Positions 9,635-20,546 are shown, counted from the first letter of the stretch. The stretch is 64,000 nt of DNA from Mycobacterium colombiense (GCF_003284975.1 NZ_QMEU01000007.1:1-64000); one strand, 5' to 3'. The notes: generated by a model from the letters alone, not told the origin. A program made the numbers and translations.

Positions 9635-12600
9635 GGCAGCGCCCGAATCGGTCCCTGCCGGCTCCAGCCGTGCACTGTCATCACACCCTGTTCGATTGCG
9701 GCGTCCGGCGCCTGATCAGCCGGCACCAACCGGAAGTACTGCTCCACGGATCCCCAGTCGCGATGCCAGTCACCCCGCAGGTACGTCGCGATCGTCGAGG
9801 TGCGCAGCATCGCCTGGGTGAACAGGAACGGACCCCCGTCCTCGCTGGCCTCCCACCCGTTCGACGACGCCGCCGTCTGCTTGTGATCGGGCAGGATGCG
9901 ATACGCCGGAAGTTCGGCTACCCCAAGGTGTTCGGAGAGCGGATGCTGGCACGGGAAGTTCGCACCCGTGGCGATGTCCATCAGCACGGGTGTGTGCGAC
10001 CCCATCAACTGCTGCAGGGTCTGCAGCACCGGGACGCGCGGCGGCGTGATCGCGAACCACTGGTCCGAGCTCAGGTTGGGGTCGTAGGCGACGATGCGGA
10101 CCACGTTGGCCTCCGGTGGCGCCCAGGTGAGCGGGAAGCGCAGGTTGCGCCACGCCGGCTCCGGCCCGATGTCGATCGGATACACCTGTGCCAGCGGCTG
10201 GGTGGGGCCGTCGGGACGGGCCAAGTCGCGGTGGCCCCACTGCAGTTTGAGCTGCTGCCCATAGGTGAAGGTGCCGTCCTCCTTGTACGACCAGATGGCA
10301 CCGGCAGCCGTCACCACCACGATCGGCCGGTCCGGGCTACGCGGCGGCAGTTGGTACCACGCCGAGGTCGCGGTGGCGGCCAGCGAGTTCTCGCCGTAGC
10401 TGCCCATCACCGGCGTGCGGGCCGGATCCAGTCCGAACGGCAGCGCGGCATGCGACCCGTTCACCCCGACCGGTCCTTTCCCGCCGGCCGTGCCCGCGGA
10501 GTCGGTCATGGTGGCATTGGGTTTGTTGGGTGACCCGGTGGAGTTCACCACGCCCGGCTTGGTCACCACCGGGTACGACCTCAGGTCGTCGCCTACGCCG
10601 TCGGGTTTGAAGCCGACCGGGTTGTCACCGCCCAGCGGGCCGTCCGGCCCGAACGTCTGCCCGGGCGCCGGCTGCAGCATGCCGGCGTTGGGGTCGGGCT
10701 CGGCCAGCACGTCGTCGGCCATGGCGCAGCTGGTCTTCGACAGCCCCGAGCTGATCGCGGCGAGGTTCGCCTTGCCGGTGGTGTAGAGCGGATAGCGCAA
10801 CACCGCGCCCTTGGTCAGCGACGCGACTTCGCCGACGACCATGATGGTCGCGACCACCAGCAGCGGCGTCGACGCCAGCACCCGGTTGCGCCGGTTGTCC
10901 TTGACCTCGGTGTGCCCGGCGTAGTCCATCCGGAAGTGCTGCCAGGCGGCCAGCAGGCCGGTCGCGATCGACAGCGCCAAAAACATCGACGTCACCGGGT
11001 GGCTGGCCACGACCGGCTGAATGTCGTACCACGGCACCCCGTAGTTGCCGACGTAGAACCAGCCGTTGATGCCGGAGGTCGCCACCGCCAGCACGAACAG
11101 CAGGGCGGTCACGTACAGGGTCAGGTTGCGGCGGTTGTGCAGGCCGATCCGGGCCAGGGCGAACGCGGTCACCGCGCCCAGCGCCCCGGCCAGCCCGGCG
11201 AACGCGCCGAACTGGACCGCCCACTTCGTCGGGGTGAACGTCAACAACAACAGGCCGAATGCGCATGTGCCGATCAACCGCCAGGCCGGCCCGCTGGCCA
11301 CCCCCGGAATCCGGCCGCGGCGCAGCAGGGTGACCAGCATGCCGAACATGCACAGCAGCAGCACCAGCACCGCGAATCGCCGGGCCATCGACCCGTCGGG
11401 GTTGGATTCCACCGTGAGGAAGTAGTAGCGCAGCCAATCCTGGTACCAGGCGATGGTCGGGCCGACCTTGTACTTGATGCGGGCCGATTCGCCGACCGTG
11501 GCCAGCGTCTGACTGCGGAACACCACCACCAGGATCAGCGACGCCGAGGCCGCCAGCACCGCCAGCGGTGCGAGCAGGCCGTCGCTTTGCCGGCGGCGCC
11601 GGATCGTCTGAGCGACGGCGCGCGCCCCGGTCAGCAGCGCGGCGACGGCGATCAGGCCCTGCGGTGCCAGCGTCGCGCTCAGCAGCGCCACGATGATGGC
11701 CACCGCCGCCGGGGCCAACCGACGCAGCGCGATCGCCCGTTCCACCAGCATCCAGGTGACCAGCACGCCAAGGGCGATCAGCGGTTCGGGCCGCAGTCCG
11801 TTGTTGAACGGGAGCCACGCCGCCACGAACACCGCGCCCGCGGTGAAGACCGCTACCCGGTTGGCCGCCAGGCCGCCGCGGCCGGGTCCGAGCCGGCGCA
11901 GCACCCAGTGGCTGATGATCAGCCAGCACCCGATCGCGGCCAGCGTGGCGGGCAGTCGCATCCACACGCCGGCCGTGCTCACCGAGGCCATCTTGGCCAG
12001 CAGGCTCAGATACCAATCGAAGGGAGCGTCCGTGGTGCCGAAGTAGCGGTAGTAGTCGGCGATGTAACCGGCGCCGGGGGCGACGCGGGCGATGGCCAGG
12101 TTGTAGCCGTCGTCCGACGACGTGGCGCCGATGATGTGCCACAACAGCAGCGTGGCGATGACCCCGGCGTCGGCGATCCACGTCGCGATGCCCACCCGTC
12201 GCCAGTTGGCGAGGTGCGTGCCGGGGCGGTACCTGGAGAGCCAGGCGATCGGCGAGCGCCAGTTGAGCAGGGTGCTCCCGCCCCGGCTGCGCTGATCCAG
12301 CACCGCGAGCGCGATGATGGCCGTCAGCACGGCCAGGGCGCCCACGGCCATCACGATTTCCTTGAGGACGGTGGGCGCGGTGATGAAGCGGGTGTCGATG
12401 TCGATGCGGGCCGACAATCCCGGCCCCGCAGGCACCTTCAAGTCGGTGAAGACGCCGCCCACCTGGGGTTTCTTTTCGGGTGACAGGATCCCCGAGGCGC
12501 CCGGTATGCCGACGAAGTCCGCGCCGGTCGCGCCGGCGTCCGCCCAGACGTGCAGCACGCTGCAGCCCCCGGCGGTCACGGCCGAGCGTTGCGCGACCGC

Positions 12601-12966
12601 GGCCACGGTGTCGCGGAACGCGACGACGACGACATCCGTGTTCGCCCGCACGAACAACCCGTTTTTCCCGGCGTCCATCCCGCCCGGCGGCAGCGTCGAG
12701 ACCACCAGGCCGCCGCCGGCGGGCAGGGTGGCGATGTCCGGGCAGGGAATGGAGATGTCCAGCGCGCGGGGCGCCCCGGACACCAGCGGCGCGGTGATCT
12801 GGCTGACGTGCCCGTCCGTGCTGCCCTGTGGCCACAGGACCGTTGCGGTGGTCTGCCGCACCGGAAGCAGCGGGACGGACAGGCACAGCAGCAGGCCCAC
12901 GATTCCCGCGATGGCGGCCACCGACCGGGGGATCCGCTGCGATCGCTCTTTACCGTCGTGGGGCAC
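9631..12966 (-). CDS. embA: Arabinosyltransferase EmbA
   Basis: GT-C arabinosyltransferase of 1111 residues (M. tuberculosis 1094), acting with EmbB on the branched non-reducing end of arabinan. The loop [14 protein letters not shown] carries the conserved Asp pair; about a dozen membrane helices are followed by a periplasmic C-terminal domain. The GTG start has a -10 box TACGAT eight bases upstream, so embA-embB have their own leaderless promoter. Unlike in M. tuberculosis, embC is not directly upstream: three unrelated genes intervene. Confidence 0.97.
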   Translation of the reverse strand: MPHDGKERSQRIPRSVAAIAGIVGLLLCLSVPLLPVRQTTATVLWPQGSTDGHVSQITAPLVSGAPRALDISIPCPDIATLPAGGGLVVSTLPPGGMDAGKNGLFVRANTDVVVVAFRDTVAAVAQRSAVTAGGCSVLHVWADAGATGADFVGIPGASGILSPEKKPQVGGVFTDLKVPAGPGLSARIDIDTRFITAPTVLKEIVMAVGALAVLTAIIALAVLDQRSRGGSTLLNWRSPIAWLSRYRPGTHLANWRRVGIATWIADAGVIATLLLWHIIGATSSDDGYNLAIARVAPGAGYIADYYRYFGTTDAPFDWYLSLLAKMASVSTAGVWMRLPATLAAIGCWLIISHWVLRRLGPGRGGLAANRVAVFTAGAVFVAAWLPFNNGLRPEPLIALGVLVTWMLVERAIALRRLAPAAVAIIVALLSATLAPQGLIAVAALLTGARAVAQTIRRRRQSDGLLAPLAVLAASASLILVVVFRSQTLATVGESARIKYKVGPTIAWYQDWLRYYFLTVESNPDGSMARRFAVLVLLLCMFGMLVTLLRRGRIPGVASGPAWRLIGTCAFGLLLLTFTPTKWAVQFGAFAGLAGALGAVTAFALARIGLHNRRNLTLYVTALLFVLAVATSGINGWFYVGNYGVPWYDIQPVVASHPVTSMFLALSIATGLLAAWQHFRMDYAGHTEVKDNRRNRVLASTPLLVVATIMVVGEVASLTKGAVLRYPLYTTGKANLAAISSGLSKTSCAMADDVLAEPDPNAGMLQPAPGQTFGPDGPLGGDNPVGFKPDGVGDDLRSYPVVTKPGVVNSTGSPNKPNATMTDSAGTAGGKGPVGVNGSHAALPFGLDPARTPVMGSYGENSLAATATSAWYQLPPRSPDRPIVVVTAAGAIWSYKEDGTFTYGQQLKLQWGHRDLARPDGPTQPLAQVYPIDIGPEPAWRNLRFPLTWAPPEANVVRIVAYDPNLSSDQWFAITPPRVPVLQTLQQLMGSHTPVLMDIATGANFPCQHPLSEHLGVAELPAYRILPDHKQTAASSNGWEASEDGGPFLFTQAMLRTSTIATYLRGDWHRDWGSVEQYFRLVPADQAPDAAIEQGVMTVHGWSRQGPIRALP

Positions 12967-12974
12967 GAGGCTCG

Positions 12975-12980
12975 ATCGTA
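12975..12980 (-). promoter_or_regulatory. -10 box of the embA-embB operon
   Basis: TACGAT, at positions -9 to -14 from the embA GTG. In M. tuberculosis, ethambutol-resistance mutations map at about -12 and -16 upstream of embA, the same spot. The 67-base gap also holds the palindrome CGCCCGGGCG at 13015-13024. Confidence 0.5.
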
Positions 12981-13033
12981 AGCGACGCTGCTGAGTCCGA
13001 TGAGGACGCGGGGCCGCCCGGGCGCCGGGGATG

Positions 13034-13657
13034 CTATCGCCGGACGCGGCCCGCCAGCGTGGCCAGCCCGGGACCGTCCAGGTCAGCCAGGGCGGCCGGA
13101 CGCCCCGTCATGGCCAGCAGGAGCGCCTCGCCGTGGCCGGTCACCTCGGGCCCGTCGCCGTGCCTCCACTCGACGTCGGTGGCGCGCAGGCGCAGGCCCC
13201 GGATCCTGCGTCCGGCGCCGAGCCGGGGATTGCCGGGCACCAGGGGAAGGATCCGCTCGAGCCGATCGGGCGGCAGCAGCCGCGGCCGGTCGAGCGCGCG
13301 ACGGATGTCCTGGTGATGGATGGTGCCGTCGACGAGCGCGATCATCCCGCCGAAACCCGCTGTCAGTCCCCGCGGTTGGAGGTGGCCGCGCAGGAATTTC
13401 AGCAGCTGTTGCGGGGTCAGGGCCGCGAATTCGTCGACGCCCACCTGGTTCGCCCGCACGATCGCGCCCTTGGCGAACCGCTTCAGCAACCCCAGCGCAC
13501 CGAGCTCCTCGTAGCTGATCACATGCGCGACAACGTCTTTGACGCTCCAGCGGGTGCACAGGGTGGGTGCATCCCAGTCTTGCGGGGTCAGGGTGGCCAG
13601 GAACTCGGCGAGGTCGGCCCGCTCGTCACGGGCCATGGTCATCAGGTCGGAGCTCAT
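13034..13657 (-). CDS. DinB-like (maleylpyruvate isomerase family) protein, Rv2036-like
   Basis: 207 residues. Helical-bundle DinB/MDMPI fold of the mycothiol-dependent maleylpyruvate isomerase family: an N-terminal [11 protein letters not shown] segment and [13 protein letters not shown] carry the likely metal-binding histidines. Family members are thiol-dependent transferases or isomerases, but most have no known substrate. Last gene of a compact three-gene operon: its ATG overlaps the preceding stop by four bases. The set corresponds in type and order to Rv2034-Rv2035-Rv2036 of M. tuberculosis, which lies elsewhere in that genome. Confidence 0.8.
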   Translation of the reverse strand: MSSDLMTMARDERADLAEFLATLTPQDWDAPTLCTRWSVKDVVAHVISYEELGALGLLKRFAKGAIVRANQVGVDEFAALTPQQLLKFLRGHLQPRGLTAGFGGMIALVDGTIHHQDIRRALDRPRLLPPDRLERILPLVPGNPRLGAGRRIRGLRLRATDVEWRHGDGPEVTGHGEALLLAMTGRPAALADLDGPGLATLAGRVRR

Positions 13658-14139
13658 CGCGGATCACCGCCGACGATCAACTGCGCGTACCGGCCGAGAT
13701 ACAACGGCCAACCCGCGTCGCCGTCGACGCCGTCGGCGACGGACTCCCAGCCCGGCCCGTGCCGGTCCAGATAGCGGTGTACGAGGTCGACCCGGGTGCG
13801 CTCGCCGGACTCGGCGGTGAAGCGGACGTCGACCTCGCTCGTCCTGGTCGGGTTGGTTTCCAGCTGCCACGTCGGCCCGATGTCCCAGCTGAACACCACG
13901 CGGTGTGGCGGCTCGTAGACCAGGATTCGCGCCCATCGGCACACGCTGCCGTCGACGCCTCGGTCGTAAATATGGCCGCCCACCTGGGGTTCGAACACCG
14001 TCTCGGCGATCGGGACCGCCAACAGATTGTGCTGGCGCGGCTTGAATGCGCCGAACTGTTCGGTGAAGACGGCGAACGCGCGCTCGATCGGGGCGTTGAC
14101 GACGACGTGGTGGTTGACGTTCGGAATCCGCTTGGTCAT
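13654..14139 (-). CDS. SRPBCC (AHSA1-type) protein, Rv2035-like
   Basis: 161 residues with the START/Bet-v1-like fold pattern: NVNHHVVVNAPIERAFAVFTE at the start, GGHIYDRG, the PPHRVVFSWDIG strand and a C-terminal helix GWPLYLGRYAQL. Such proteins bind hydrophobic ligands or act as co-chaperones; the ligand is unknown. Middle gene of the ArsR operon, overlapping both neighbours by four bases (ATGA). The ArsR-SRPBCC pairing is common in actinobacteria and usually means the SRPBCC gene is under ArsR control. Confidence 0.85.
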   Translation of the reverse strand: MTKRIPNVNHHVVVNAPIERAFAVFTEQFGAFKPRQHNLLAVPIAETVFEPQVGGHIYDRGVDGSVCRWARILVYEPPHRVVFSWDIGPTWQLETNPTRTSEVDVRFTAESGERTRVDLVHRYLDRHGPGWESVADGVDGDAGWPLYLGRYAQLIVGGDPR

Positions 14140-14459
14140 GTTGCTCCCTCGTTCATCTCGTCGATGGTCTGCGCGTAGCCGGCCAGCGCCTGTGTCCAGA
14201 ACCGGTCGAGATCGGCGCGCAGCGCCTGCAGGCCGGCCGGATCGAGCTGATACACGCGACGGGTTCCCGCGGCGCGGTCGCGCACCAGCCCGGCGGACTT
14301 GAGCACCTTGAGATGCTGGGACACCGCCGGCCTGCTGACCGGCAGGTCGCGGGCCAACTCGCCGACCGCCGACGGGCCGTGGGCAAGACGCTCCACGATG
14401 GCCCGCCGCGTCCCGTCCGCCAGCGCCAGCCAGACGTCACCCGTTTGGTAAGTGACCAC
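14136..14459 (-). CDS. ArsR-family repressor, Rv2034-like
   Basis: 107 residues, winged helix-turn-helix. The recognition region VSRPAVSQHLKVLKSAGLV and wing AGTRRVYQLDP are clear. There is no CxC-type metal site, so it is probably a metal-independent ArsR. It resembles Rv2034, an autoregulated repressor. The GTG start lies eight bases from a -10 box that is buried in a near-perfect palindrome (14465-14480), which explains autorepression. First gene of the three-gene operon inserted between embC and embA. Confidence 0.88.
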   Translation of the reverse strand: MVTYQTGDVWLALADGTRRAIVERLAHGPSAVGELARDLPVSRPAVSQHLKVLKSAGLVRDRAAGTRRVYQLDPAGLQALRADLDRFWTQALAGYAQTIDEMNEGAT

Positions 14460-14464
14460 GAACC

Positions 14465-14480
14465 GTAAGTCTAGGCTTAC
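14465..14480 (-). promoter_or_regulatory. ArsR operator overlapping the -10 box
   Basis: On the minus strand GTAAGCCTAGACTTAC; 14 of 16 bases match its own reverse complement. The -10 hexamer TAGACT (14468-14473) sits inside it, eight bases before the GTG start. A bound dimer would block RNA polymerase directly. Confidence 0.65.
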
Positions 14481-14559
14481 CGATGGCTGGACGGCAAGGG
14501 CCGGCCCGCGCGGGCCGTCGCACCCGTGCGGCGAAGCCCTCGCGAAAAGTGTTGTACGC

Positions 14560-17500
14560 CTAGGTTTTACGAAGCGGTGCCGGGCCCCACAGGCCGCTGC
14601 GGGTTGCTGTCCCCAGCAGCAGGTGGGCGGGCTGCGCGTCCGGATAGTAGGGCGTCAGCCGCTGCAGCGAACCCCAGTCGCGAGACCAGTCGTCCCTGAG
14701 GTAGGTGGCCATGGTGGTCGCCTTGACCAACAGCTCGGTCACCCCCAGCGGACCCCCGCCGTTGTTGTCCATCACCGGCGAGTTCGCCTCGGCGCCGAAT
14801 CGGTCGGGCAGGATGCGCCATCTCGGCGTCTCGTCGACGCCGTTCTGGTGACCGAACGGTCGCTGGCAGGGGAAGGCGAGCCCGACGAGCCAGTCGAGGA
14901 ACACCGGGTCGGCGGAGCCCACCACGTCCTGCAGCGTGCGCAGCTGCGGAATCCTGGGCGGGGTGAGCGCGATCCAGTGCTGCGGGGCCAGGTCTTCGTC
15001 GTCGGCGACCAGCCGGATCTGGGTGGCCGAGCTCGGGATCGCCGACAGCGGCAACCGCAGGTTGCGCCAGGCCGGCGACGCACCCACGTCGGCGAATTGG
15101 AACGAACCGCCGGGGTGTCCGCCTGCCGCCTGATCGTCGGTGGCCCACTGCACCTGGACCTCGCGGGGGTCGAAGCGCCCGGCGGCGCTCACCACCAGCA
15201 GCGGACCCGCCTTATCGCGCGCCGGCAGTCGATACCAACTGGACCGCAGGTGCGCGGGAATCTGGATGCCCGACCGCCAGCTGCCGAGCACCGGCGTGCG
15301 GGCGGGGTCAAGGTTGAAGGGCAACTGGGCCGACGAGCCGTTGACGCCCGGTGCCGGGGTGGTGCCGCCCTCGGTGCCGGCCTGATTGCTGCCGGTCTTC
15401 TCCTCGTCGTTGACGAAGCTGCGGTCACCCGGCCGTTCCATCACCGGGTCGGCGCGCACGTCAGCGGGAATTCCGTTGGGCGTGAAGCCCTCCGACAGGC
15501 CGGCGCCCACTGCGTCGGCGACCGAAGCGTTCACCGGCGCCAGCATGCCGGCGTTGGGCTCCTGCTCCACCAGCACGTCCTCGGCCAGTCCGCACGACTT
15601 CCCGGTCAGCGCTTGCAGATTGGAGCGACCGACCGACCACGCCGGATACTGGTCGGTCATCGCCAGGGTCAGCGAGGCCACCTCGAACACCACCAGCACC
15701 CACGTGGCAATCGCCAATGGGGACTGGATGATTCCGGCCACTCGGACGCCCAGCCGGGTCCTGGGCGGCCCGTTCTCCGGCGCGACGAAGTGGAACCAGG
15801 CGGCCAGCAGCAGCACCGCCGCGGTCAACCCGAGCAGCGCGGTGGCGAAGGCGTAATGCCAGGCCGGGAACTCGTTCGACCAGGGCACACCGAAATTCGA
15901 GACGTACCACCAGCCGTTGACGCTGGCGAACGACAACGCCACCAGGAACAGCACCACCGCGGCGTACACGGTCCGGTTGCGCCGCGACCGCATCGCCACC
16001 GCGGTCACCGCGACCGCGGCCAGCGCACCCAGCGGTCCGGCCAGCCCGGCGAACACCCCGAAGTGGTGGGTCCATTTGGTGGGGGTGAACATCATCGCGG
16101 CGAAGGAGATGATGGTGATGCCGACGATGCGCCGGCTCGGCCCGGCGGCCGTGCCCGGAATCCGGCCCTTGCGCAACGACATTGCCACCGTGACGCCGAG
16201 CGCGAGAACCAGCGCCAGCACGGCGAAGCGGCGGGCGACCGACCCGTCCGGGCTGGCCATGAACAGCCGCTCGTAGCGAATGTGTTCGTCGAACCAACTC
16301 AGGCTGGGGCCGACGGCCCGCTTGAGCATGCTGGCCTGGATCTCACCGGTCAGGGTCTGGTCGCGGAAGATCAGGATCGCGGTGACGGTGGCAGCGGCCA
16401 GCAGCGGGGCTACCAGCGGCAGCGCACCGAAGCGCGTGGAGCGGCGATGCAGGATGGTTCGCAGCGGCCCGATCGCGACCAGCAGCGCGCCGATCGAGGC
16501 GATGCCCGTCGGCCCGGAGAACAGGGTCAGCGCGCCGATGATGCAGGCGATCGCCACCGGCAGCAGCCGGCTGGTGGCCACCGCGCGCTCCACCGAGCAC
16601 CAGGTCAGCAGGATGCCCAGGGCGATGATCGGCTCGGGCCGCAGGCCGTTGTCGAGCGGCAACCAGACGGCGAGGAACATGCCCGCGGCGGTCCAGGCCG
16701 CGGCCCGGTTCTGTTTGACGGCATGACCCAGCCGGGGCATGACCTCGCGGCTGATCACCCACCAGCACGTCAGCGCCATCACCAGGGTGGGCAACCGCAT
16801 CCAGACGCTGGTGGTGCTCACGTGGGCCCACAGCGCCAGCAGGTCGTAGTACCAGCCGAACGGCGCTTCGGGCGTGCCGAACCAGCGGTAGTAGTTGGCC
16901 ATGTAGCCGGCGTGCTCGGAGACGCGGGCCATGGTCAGGATGTAGCCGTCGTCGGACGTGTTGGCGCCGACGAAATGCCACCACACCAGCACGCCGATCA
17001 CCAGCGCGTCCAGCCCGCCGATCGACCACCAACGGGCCGGTAGGAAGCGGCGGTGCCGGGTGCCGTCTGCGGTGTCGAGGATGTGCAGCGCGATTAGGGC
17101 GGCGGCGGTCAGCACCAGGCCCAGGATCATCGCGGCCATCTTCAGCGGGGTGGGGCTGCTGCTGTAGCGGGTGTCGATGGTCGCCGAGAAGTGCAGGCCC
17201 GCCGGCGCCGGTCCGCTCAGGTCGGTGAAGACCCCGACGATCTGCGGCCGGAAGTCGTAGCCGCTTTTCTCGCCGCGCAGCGGCGAGCCGGGATGCTCGG
17301 CATTGGGTCCCTGCGTGAGTCCGACGAATTCGGCGGTGACCTTCTCGGCGTGCGCGGTGAAGGTCAACCGCTGGCAGGCCGGACTGAGCACCTCGCTCAG
17401 CGGGGCGGTCACCACCGGGACGTTGCGCACCACCAGCACCAGGTCGTTGTTGGCGCGCACGATCAGCAGGCCCCGGTCGACGGCCTTGGGTGCCTGCTTG

Positions 17501-17838
17501 GGCACCGTCGACAACAACACCGTCTTGCCGGCGTTGCCGGGTCCGGCCAATCCGGCGGCGGCGTCGCACGGGACGGTGATGTTCAAATCGGTGGCGACGT
17601 AGCCGATCAGCGGGGCGTCGACGCTGCCGAAGGTGCCGTTCTGCGGCCAGTTCAATTGGGCGGTGGTCTGGTCGACCGGAAGCAGCGGGGTGGCGATCGC
17701 CAGCAGCACGCCGAGCAGCCCGGCGACGGAGGCAACCAGCCGGGCGACCCGGTGATTCGCTCCCGTGTCGGTCACGGAGCTAGATGCTAGTTCTTCGGCC
17801 GTTTGAGGCCCCGTTTGAGGCGAGGTGTCGGTGCTCAT
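14560..17838 (-). CDS. embC: Arabinosyltransferase EmbC
   Basis: GT-C arabinosyltransferase of 1092 residues that makes the arabinan of lipoarabinomannan. The catalytic loop NTSDDGYILTMARV and the LDNGLRPEP segment are intact, and the C-terminal carbohydrate-binding module is complete. The N-terminus (QTTAQLNWPQNG) matches EmbC rather than EmbA or EmbB. It begins seven bases after the aftA stop, so it is read with aftA. Downstream it is separated from embA by the ArsR operon, which breaks the usual embCAB order. Confidence 0.97.
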   Translation of the reverse strand: MSTDTSPQTGPQTAEELASSSVTDTGANHRVARLVASVAGLLGVLLAIATPLLPVDQTTAQLNWPQNGTFGSVDAPLIGYVATDLNITVPCDAAAGLAGPGNAGKTVLLSTVPKQAPKAVDRGLLIVRANNDLVLVVRNVPVVTAPLSEVLSPACQRLTFTAHAEKVTAEFVGLTQGPNAEHPGSPLRGEKSGYDFRPQIVGVFTDLSGPAPAGLHFSATIDTRYSSSPTPLKMAAMILGLVLTAAALIALHILDTADGTRHRRFLPARWWSIGGLDALVIGVLVWWHFVGANTSDDGYILTMARVSEHAGYMANYYRWFGTPEAPFGWYYDLLALWAHVSTTSVWMRLPTLVMALTCWWVISREVMPRLGHAVKQNRAAAWTAAGMFLAVWLPLDNGLRPEPIIALGILLTWCSVERAVATSRLLPVAIACIIGALTLFSGPTGIASIGALLVAIGPLRTILHRRSTRFGALPLVAPLLAAATVTAILIFRDQTLTGEIQASMLKRAVGPSLSWFDEHIRYERLFMASPDGSVARRFAVLALVLALGVTVAMSLRKGRIPGTAAGPSRRIVGITIISFAAMMFTPTKWTHHFGVFAGLAGPLGALAAVAVTAVAMRSRRNRTVYAAVVLFLVALSFASVNGWWYVSNFGVPWSNEFPAWHYAFATALLGLTAAVLLLAAWFHFVAPENGPPRTRLGVRVAGIIQSPLAIATWVLVVFEVASLTLAMTDQYPAWSVGRSNLQALTGKSCGLAEDVLVEQEPNAGMLAPVNASVADAVGAGLSEGFTPNGIPADVRADPVMERPGDRSFVNDEEKTGSNQAGTEGGTTPAPGVNGSSAQLPFNLDPARTPVLGSWRSGIQIPAHLRSSWYRLPARDKAGPLLVVSAAGRFDPREVQVQWATDDQAAGGHPGGSFQFADVGASPAWRNLRLPLSAIPSSATQIRLVADDEDLAPQHWIALTPPRIPQLRTLQDVVGSADPVFLDWLVGLAFPCQRPFGHQNGVDETPRWRILPDRFGAEANSPVMDNNGGGPLGVTELLVKATTMATYLRDDWSRDWGSLQRLTPYYPDAQPAHLLLGTATRSGLWGPAPLRKT

Positions 17839-17844
17839 CAGCGG

Positions 17845-19767
17845 TTACGCCCCCGGCTTGCGGATGGCCAGCACGAACGGGCCGACGCTCTGGACGGTGA
17901 AATGCGGGCTGTCGAACAGGGCTCCGCGCAGATCGACGGTGTAGCGCCGCACGTTGGGCTGGTTGGGGTAGACGTCCTCGGCCAGCCGCAGCGTGTAGTT
18001 GCCCGCCGTGCCGCGGCGCATGAGGAAAACCGTGGGCGGGGGCCAGGGGCAGGTGTCCAGGGCATGGAGCAGCTCGTCGGCGGTCTTGAGGTTGGACCAC
18101 TTGTTGATCTGCGCGGCCCGCAGGTCGAACTGCGCGAGCGGGTTGGCGTAGTGCGAGGTGAGTCCCTGAAATCCCCAGTACGGGTAGAAGGACAGGAAGC
18201 TGTAGTCGGCGGTCATCACGACGGTCTGATCGCGCGGCTTGCCGGTCACCTGGGTGATGGCGTGATCGATTGTGGCGTAGAACTTCTCGGCGCTGGGCGG
18301 ACGGCGGTCCCCGCGTTGGCCGTGACCGTCGGTGTCGGTGTAGGCGATGGTGAGGTCGGGCCGCAGTACGTCGGGGATGTCCTGGCTGAACGCGATCGCG
18401 GCGGCCAGCCCGATCGCGCCGGCCACCGGGGAGACGGCGCGGCCCCAGCTGCGTTCGCGGCCCACGGCGGCGAGCGCCTGGGTGAGTTCGACGAAACCGA
18501 ACGCCCCGGCGGCGACCAGCAGCACGCTCAGGGTCGGCTGCAGCCGGAAGGACAGCAGCGTGGTGCGCGCCAGCGTGGTGAGCATCGACAGCAGCGACCA
18601 CAGGTAGATGGCCAGCACGCCGATGGCCAGGGCGCCCGCCCGCACCGACGAACGGGCCCGCACCACCAGCCACAGGGTGCCGATCAGGCAGACGACGCCC
18701 AGCAGCGTGAACTGCAGCATCGGGAACGTCAACTCCGCGCCGTCGGCCGGCAGGTAATGCTGAGCGCTGCCGGTGTTGCTGATCGGGCTGTGCAGCGCCC
18801 GTAACACGAACGGCAGCCAGGTCGTGCAGGCGATCACGACGGCGAGGCCGGCGATGACGGCCAACCGCCGCAGCGGATCGAGGGCGGCCTTGGCGCCGCC
18901 GCTCTGCCGGTTGCGCCGCCAGCGCACGCCGGCCAGCCACAGGGCCATCAGTCCGACCGTGAACGCGGTAAACCCGAACAGCAGGGTGTACCAGGTGGCC
19001 GTCCAGCCGAGAAATAACCCGGCGCCGATCACCGCGCCCCGGCCCGCGCCGGTCGGTGCGTCCGGGCGGTCGCCGGCGCGCAGGCCCGACCAGGTCAGCA
19101 CCAGCATCGGCGGCAACAACACGGTGATCATCGCCGAGTACGGCTCGGGCGAGCCGTAGGCCAGCGTCGCAGCGGCCGTCGCGGCGGTGACGATCAGCGC
19201 GTATTCGAACCGGACCAGGCGCCACCACAGCACCAGCGCGACCGCGACCGCGATGGTGATCGACGTGATGGCCCATGGCTTGAAGATCTCCCACGCCGGT
19301 GTGCCGCCGAGCGCCGCGGCGCGCCCGCCGATCCAGAACCAGCCCGGTGGGTAATACGGCGGCAGCCCGAGGTAGGTCATGTCGCGCAGGGCGGGGCTGT
19401 CGGCGAGCCGTGTCACGTACTCGGTGCGGAACTGCTGGTCGACGGAGATGCCGAACAGGTACAGCTTGGTCGCCCCCAGCGGCATGCCCAGCGTCACCAC
19501 GGTGAACGCCGACACGAACACCAGCCCACCCAATCGGGTCAACCACCGGCCGCGGGGACGGCTGCAGCGCCGCCACGCCCAGCCGACGGCGACCAGCCCG
19601 GCCAGGCAGCCGACCTGGCCGACGGTGGTCAGCGCGTGCAGTTGATTTGAGGAGGGAAAGGCCGGCCATTGCACCCGGGAGATGGCGATCAGCGATACCA
19701 CCGCGACGGCCACCGCGACCAGCGCCGCCAAGGCCATCTGGCCGAGGGTGGCCAGCGCGTTGCGCAT
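17845..19767 (-). CDS. aftA: Arabinofuranosyltransferase AftA
   Basis: GT-C membrane enzyme that adds the first arabinofuranose to galactan. From ATG 19767 it has 640 residues (M. tuberculosis 643); the frame is open further to 19851 but that part overlaps dprE2. Eleven or more hydrophobic segments fill residues 1-430, followed by a periplasmic domain with [15 protein letters not shown]. The ATG follows the dprE2 stop by two bases (TGATCATG), so aftA, dprE2 and dprE1 form one operon that continues into embC. Confidence 0.95.
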   Translation of the reverse strand: MRNALATLGQMALAALVAVAVAVVSLIAISRVQWPAFPSSNQLHALTTVGQVGCLAGLVAVGWAWRRCSRPRGRWLTRLGGLVFVSAFTVVTLGMPLGATKLYLFGISVDQQFRTEYVTRLADSPALRDMTYLGLPPYYPPGWFWIGGRAAALGGTPAWEIFKPWAITSITIAVAVALVLWWRLVRFEYALIVTAATAAATLAYGSPEPYSAMITVLLPPMLVLTWSGLRAGDRPDAPTGAGRGAVIGAGLFLGWTATWYTLLFGFTAFTVGLMALWLAGVRWRRNRQSGGAKAALDPLRRLAVIAGLAVVIACTTWLPFVLRALHSPISNTGSAQHYLPADGAELTFPMLQFTLLGVVCLIGTLWLVVRARSSVRAGALAIGVLAIYLWSLLSMLTTLARTTLLSFRLQPTLSVLLVAAGAFGFVELTQALAAVGRERSWGRAVSPVAGAIGLAAAIAFSQDIPDVLRPDLTIAYTDTDGHGQRGDRRPPSAEKFYATIDHAITQVTGKPRDQTVVMTADYSFLSFYPYWGFQGLTSHYANPLAQFDLRAAQINKWSNLKTADELLHALDTCPWPPPTVFLMRRGTAGNYTLRLAEDVYPNQPNVRRYTVDLRGALFDSPHFTVQSVGPFVLAIRKPGA

Positions 19768-19769
19768 GA

Positions 19770-20546
19770 TCAGATGGGAAGCTTGCGGAAGATGGGACGC
19801 GGGACGTGTCGTAACACCATCATCACATAGCGGAATGCTGCTGGTGCCCAAACCAATTCCTTACCTTTGGCGGCCGCAGTCACCGCGAGGTTGGCGACGT
19901 ATTCCTTATCGACGGTGAGCGGGGCCTCCTTGACGTGCGCGCTCATCCGGGTGCGCACCTGGCCGGGCCGGATCACCAGCACGCGAACCCCGTACTCACG
20001 TAGCGCCTCTCCGAGACCTAAATAGAACCCGTCCAACCCGGCCTTGGTGGAGCCGTAGACGAAGTTGGACCGCCGCACCCGCTCACCGGCGGCCGAGCTC
20101 ATCGCGATGATCTGCCCGAAGCCCTGGGCGCGCATTTTCTCACCCAGCAGCACGCCCACCGAAACCGCTGCGGTGTAGTTGATCTCGGCGGCCAGCACCG
20201 CCTTCTGCTGGTTCTGCCACAACTCCTCGGCGTCACCGAGGATGCCGAAGGCGACGATCGCGACGTCTATATCTCCGTTGGCGCCGCCGGCATTAGAGGC
20301 CGCCTCGATCGTCTTCGGGTGGGTGTCGGGGTCGGTGGCCTCGAAGTCGATCAGCTCGACCGAGCGGGCACCGGCGGCCTTCATCTGGGCCACGGCGGCG
20401 TCCCGGGCCGGATCATTGGGCATGGCGGCCAAGATGATTCGCGCATGCGCGTTCTGCAGGTAGCGTTCGCAGATGGCCAGGCCGATCTCGGAGGTTCCGC
20501 CGAGCAGCAGGATGGTCTGCGGATTACCTACGGCATCGAGCACCAT
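19770..20546 (-). CDS. dprE2: Decaprenylphospho-2-keto-arabinose reductase DprE2
   Basis: Short-chain dehydrogenase of 258 residues (M. tuberculosis 254). It reduces the 2-keto intermediate made by DprE1 to decaprenyl-phospho-arabinose, the only arabinose donor of the cell wall. Cofactor motif GGTSEIG at residues 16-22, catalytic Ser near 151, Tyr164 and Lys168 (YGSTK). It starts with ATG directly at the end of dprE1, so the two subunits are made together. Confidence 0.97.
   Translation of the reverse strand: MVLDAVGNPQTILLLGGTSEIGLAICERYLQNAHARIILAAMPNDPARDAAVAQMKAAGARSVELIDFEATDPDTHPKTIEAASNAGGANGDIDVAIVAFGILGDAEELWQNQQKAVLAAEINYTAAVSVGVLLGEKMRAQGFGQIIAMSSAAGERVRRSNFVYGSTKAGLDGFYLGLGEALREYGVRVLVIRPGQVRTRMSAHVKEAPLTVDKEYVANLAVTAAAKGKELVWAPAAFRYVMMVLRHVPRPIFRKLPI

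Noticed and set aside
14136..14459. EmbR-like regulator of the emb genes
   Set aside because: The protein upstream of embA is a small ArsR repressor without SARP or FHA domains; no embR is in the window.
14452..17043. 863-residue plus-strand ORF over embC
   Set aside because: Gln/Arg/Gly-rich shadow without any domain; embC on the other strand is complete and conserved.
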